Origin: Zoogloea sp.
GTDB lineage: Bacteria > Pseudomonadota > Gammaproteobacteria > Burkholderiales > Rhodocyclaceae
Direction of reading: 5' to 3'
NCBI RefSeq assembly: GCF_017302315.1
Contig: NZ_JAFLDT010000039.1
Span: forward strand, 1 to 38,062
Length of the DNA: 38,062 nt
Of this stretch, positions 35,997 to 38,062 are shown in pieces. A model generated the notes under the pieces. It ran no database searches. It saw only the letters and a list, made by a program, of their open reading frames with translations, and was not told where the DNA came from. The position numbers and the translations under genes were made by a program. The stretch's first letter is position 1. Each line of letters starts with the position of its first letter.

Positions 35997-38062
35997 GTGA
36001 CCGAGCAAGTCTTGCGGGCCTATGAGCATCAAGATGATTGGGTGAATAGGCTGGTCATGGGCGATAGCCTTGTCGTGCTCAACAGCCTGCTCCACTACGA
36101 AAACATGGGTGGCAAAGTCCAGATGATCTATATGGACCCGCCTTATGGGGTCAAGTTTGGCAGCAATTTCCAACCTTTCGTGCGGAAGCGTGAAGTGGGT
36201 CACGGTGTTGATGAAGAGATGACCCGCGAACCAGAAATGGTGCAGGCTTATCGTGATACCTGGGAGTTGGGGCTTCACTCCTATTTGGCATATCTACGGG
36301 ATCGCTTGGTCCTGTGCCGCGAACTCTTATCTTCGAGCGGCAGCGTCTTTGTTCAGATCGGAGAAGAAAATCTTCATCATGTCCGAGAACTAATGGACGA
36401 GGTTCTTGGGAATGAAAACTATGTCTCGACCATTTCGGTCAAGAAGACAGCGACACCCCGAAGCCTGCTGGACTCAAGCGTCTTCTATGTAATTTGGTAT
36501 GCGAAAGATGCTGAGCACGTGAAATACAACCCGCTATTCGTCCCGAAGCCATGTGATGAGTGGGCGCGTGATACGCCCGGCGGTTCGTGGGGAGTCGAAA
36601 TCAACGGAAAGCGTCGTCCGCTTACACCGGAGGAGAAGAACAATACCAATCTCTTGCCTGCGGGGGCGAAGGTCTATTGCTTGTCCAAATTGACCTCGGC
36701 CGGAGCTGGGGCCAATGACTGGGCATTTGAAATTGACGGCAAGCAGTTTAAGGCTGGTCCGAATGCTCATTGGAAGACAACGCAGGAGGGCATGCAGACG
36801 CTCATCAAGGCCGGACGCATTGAGATGCGAGACCGACCCTGGTTTGTGCGGTTTCATTCTGACTACGTTGTCCAACGACTTACCAATATCTGGGAAGACA
36901 CGGCTGGAAAGGCGGCCGAGACGGTCTATGTGGTTCAAACCCAGCCAGATGTTGTTCAGCGCTGTATCCTGATGACGACTGATCCAGGCGATTTGGTCAT
37001 TGATCCCACCTGTGGAAGCGGCACAACAGCACTCGCAGCGGAGTTGTGGGGGCGGCGCTGGATTACCTGTGACGTTAGCCGAGTCCCACTTGCGTTGGCA
37101 CGGCAGAGACTCCTGACTGCCACTTACCCCTTTCACGAGCTCAAACAGCCCGACAGCGGGCCAGCGGGCGGTTTTGTCTACAAAAGAAAGAAGAACTCCA
37201 AGGGCGAAGATGTGGGCGGAATTATTCCTCACATCACGCTCGGCTCTATTGCTAACAACGAACCAGAAGAAGAAGTGGTTATTGTCGATAGGCCGGAAAC
37301 ACAGTCAGGGGTTATGCGAGTCACCGGACCATTTACATTTGAGGCTACAATCCCGACGGCACTTGACCCGGTTTCTGACCAGGACAAACCTTCGGCAGAC
37401 GACGTTTCTGCCTACGGCAGCTACGTCGACAGGATGATTGAGGTCTTGAAAAAGAGCCCCGTGTTGCAGTTGCCCGGAAAAAAGTCGGTGACCTTCAAAA
37501 CGATCCGGGTTCCGGCTAAGACGTTATCACTTTCCGCAGAAGCGACTGTAGTGAATGGAAAGGAACGACCCTGTGCGTTGGTGTTTGGACCGGAAAATGG
37601 AGCGGTTAGTGAGCGGATGGTCCACGAAGCAGCACGGGAAGCAGCCGCCAAGAAGTATGAGCACCTTTATGTGATTGCTTTTGCAATTCAGCCCAATGCG
37701 CGAGAACTGGTTGAGCACTGTGACGAGGTAATGGGAATCCCGGCAACCTATGTCCAGGCAACGCCTGACCTTTTGATGGGCGATCTGCTAAAGAATATGA
37801 GGTCGAGCCAGATATTTAGCGTCTGTGGACTTCCGGAAATCTCGGTGAAGAAGGCTAAGGGCAGCGAGGTCACAGTGAAGTTGCTTGGCTTGGACGTGTT
37901 CGATCCGGTTTCGATGGAAACCCACCATCGATCAGGTGGCGATGTTCCGGCCTGGTTCTTGGATTCGGACTACAACGGCTTGAGCTTTCATGTCACACAG
38001 GCCTTCTTCCCCCGCACACAGGCTTGGGACAACTTGAAAAAGGCCTTGAAGGCAGACTTCGA
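35997..38062 (+). CDS. Site-specific DNA methyltransferase (beta-class, type III-like), partial at 3' end
   Basis: An open frame of about 688 codons running off the window. Counted from GTG 35997, motif IV DPPYG (Asp47) comes before motif I, DPTCGSGTTALAAE (about 336-349), the order of beta-class N6-adenine or N4-cytosine methyltransferases. Between them is a large target-recognition region. After about residue 390 comes an acidic linker and a C-terminal domain (VFGPENGAVSERMVHEAAREAAAKKYEHLYVIAFAI in pieces) I recall in methyltransferases paired with DEAD-type restriction helicases. GTG at 35997 is the first plausible start after the TAA, with AAGG nearby; the frame is open from 35958. The partner nuclease or helicase would lie downstream. 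Confidence 0.8.
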   Translation, partial: MTEQVLRAYEHQDDWVNRLVMGDSLVVLNSLLHYENMGGKVQMIYMDPPYGVKFGSNFQPFVRKREVGHGVDEEMTREPEMVQAYRDTWELGLHSYLAYLRDRLVLCRELLSSSGSVFVQIGEENLHHVRELMDEVLGNENYVSTISVKKTATPRSLLDSSVFYVIWYAKDAEHVKYNPLFVPKPCDEWARDTPGGSWGVEINGKRRPLTPEEKNNTNLLPAGAKVYCLSKLTSAGAGANDWAFEIDGKQFKAGPNAHWKTTQEGMQTLIKAGRIEMRDRPWFVRFHSDYVVQRLTNIWEDTAGKAAETVYVVQTQPDVVQRCILMTTDPGDLVIDPTCGSGTTALAAELWGRRWITCDVSRVPLALARQRLLTATYPFHELKQPDSGPAGGFVYKRKKNSKGEDVGGIIPHITLGSIANNEPEEEVVIVDRPETQSGVMRVTGPFTFEATIPTALDPVSDQDKPSADDVSAYGSYVDRMIEVLKKSPVLQLPGKKSVTFKTIRVPAKTLSLSAEATVVNGKERPCALVFGPENGAVSERMVHEAAREAAAKKYEHLYVIAFAIQPNARELVEHCDEVMGIPATYVQATPDLLMGDLLKNMRSSQIFSVCGLPEISVKKAKGSEVTVKLLGLDVFDPVSMETHHRSGGDVPAWFLDSDYNGLSFHVTQAFFPRTQAWDNLKKALKADF

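Overview
The window looks like chromosomal DNA of a G+C-rich betaproteobacterium, most likely of the Rhodocyclales (Azospira/Dechloromonas/Thauera-like). This rests on gene content (GTP-type PEP carboxykinase, MaeB, a surE-pcm-nlpD-rpoS cluster, dapA-bamC, msrPQ, and a lysine/alanine-rich histone-like tail ending in an AWPFPTG-type motif) and on codon use; no rRNA or other marker fixes the genus. About 35 kb is dense housekeeping and accessory core. The last 3 kb, after a tRNA-Ser gene, is visibly less G+C-rich and reads as the edge of an acquired island.

Layout. 1-6.2 kb: tail of a histone H1-like protein, a PLP aminotransferase, then divergent pckG and maeB, the C3/C4 node of gluconeogenic growth on organic acids, with a sigma-54-like site in front of maeB. 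6-9 kb: a hairpin-rich intergenic element, a patatin phospholipase and a PBP7-type peptidase, closed by a strong bidirectional terminator. 8.7-14.3 kb, minus strand: an IclR regulator, a GATE-domain membrane protein, lrgAB and two tandem Tat-exported TRAP solute-binding proteins without membrane subunits. 14.3-18.5 kb: pmbA divergent from darP-mog, then msrPQ for repair of periplasmic methionine sulfoxide.

18.8-22.7 kb: surE-pcm-nlpD-rpoS with 4-bp overlaps, then an ArsC-like protein. 22.7-27.6 kb, minus strand: a tightly overlapping moxR-DUF58-tgpA-mltB operon, apparently for the cell envelope. 27.7-30.9 kb: a histone-deacetylase-like amidohydrolase, then dapA-bamC. 31-34.8 kb: a small Ala/Pro-rich lipoprotein, then roxA and rlmD, two ribosome-modifying enzymes with overlapping divergent promoters, and a YccA-type membrane protein. 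34.86-38.06 kb: tRNA-Ser(UGA), its terminator, a roughly 190-bp array of degenerate 20-21-bp GAAAC repeats, about 300 bp with no recognisable gene, and a beta-class DNA methyltransferase whose frame is split by one in-frame TAA and runs off the end of the window.

The most unusual items are the 20-bp-period GAAAC array beside the tRNA, the split methyltransferase frame, and a hairpin-rich element present in two copies (near 6.0 and 9.7 kb). All calls come from reading the sequence and from recall of families; no database search was run.
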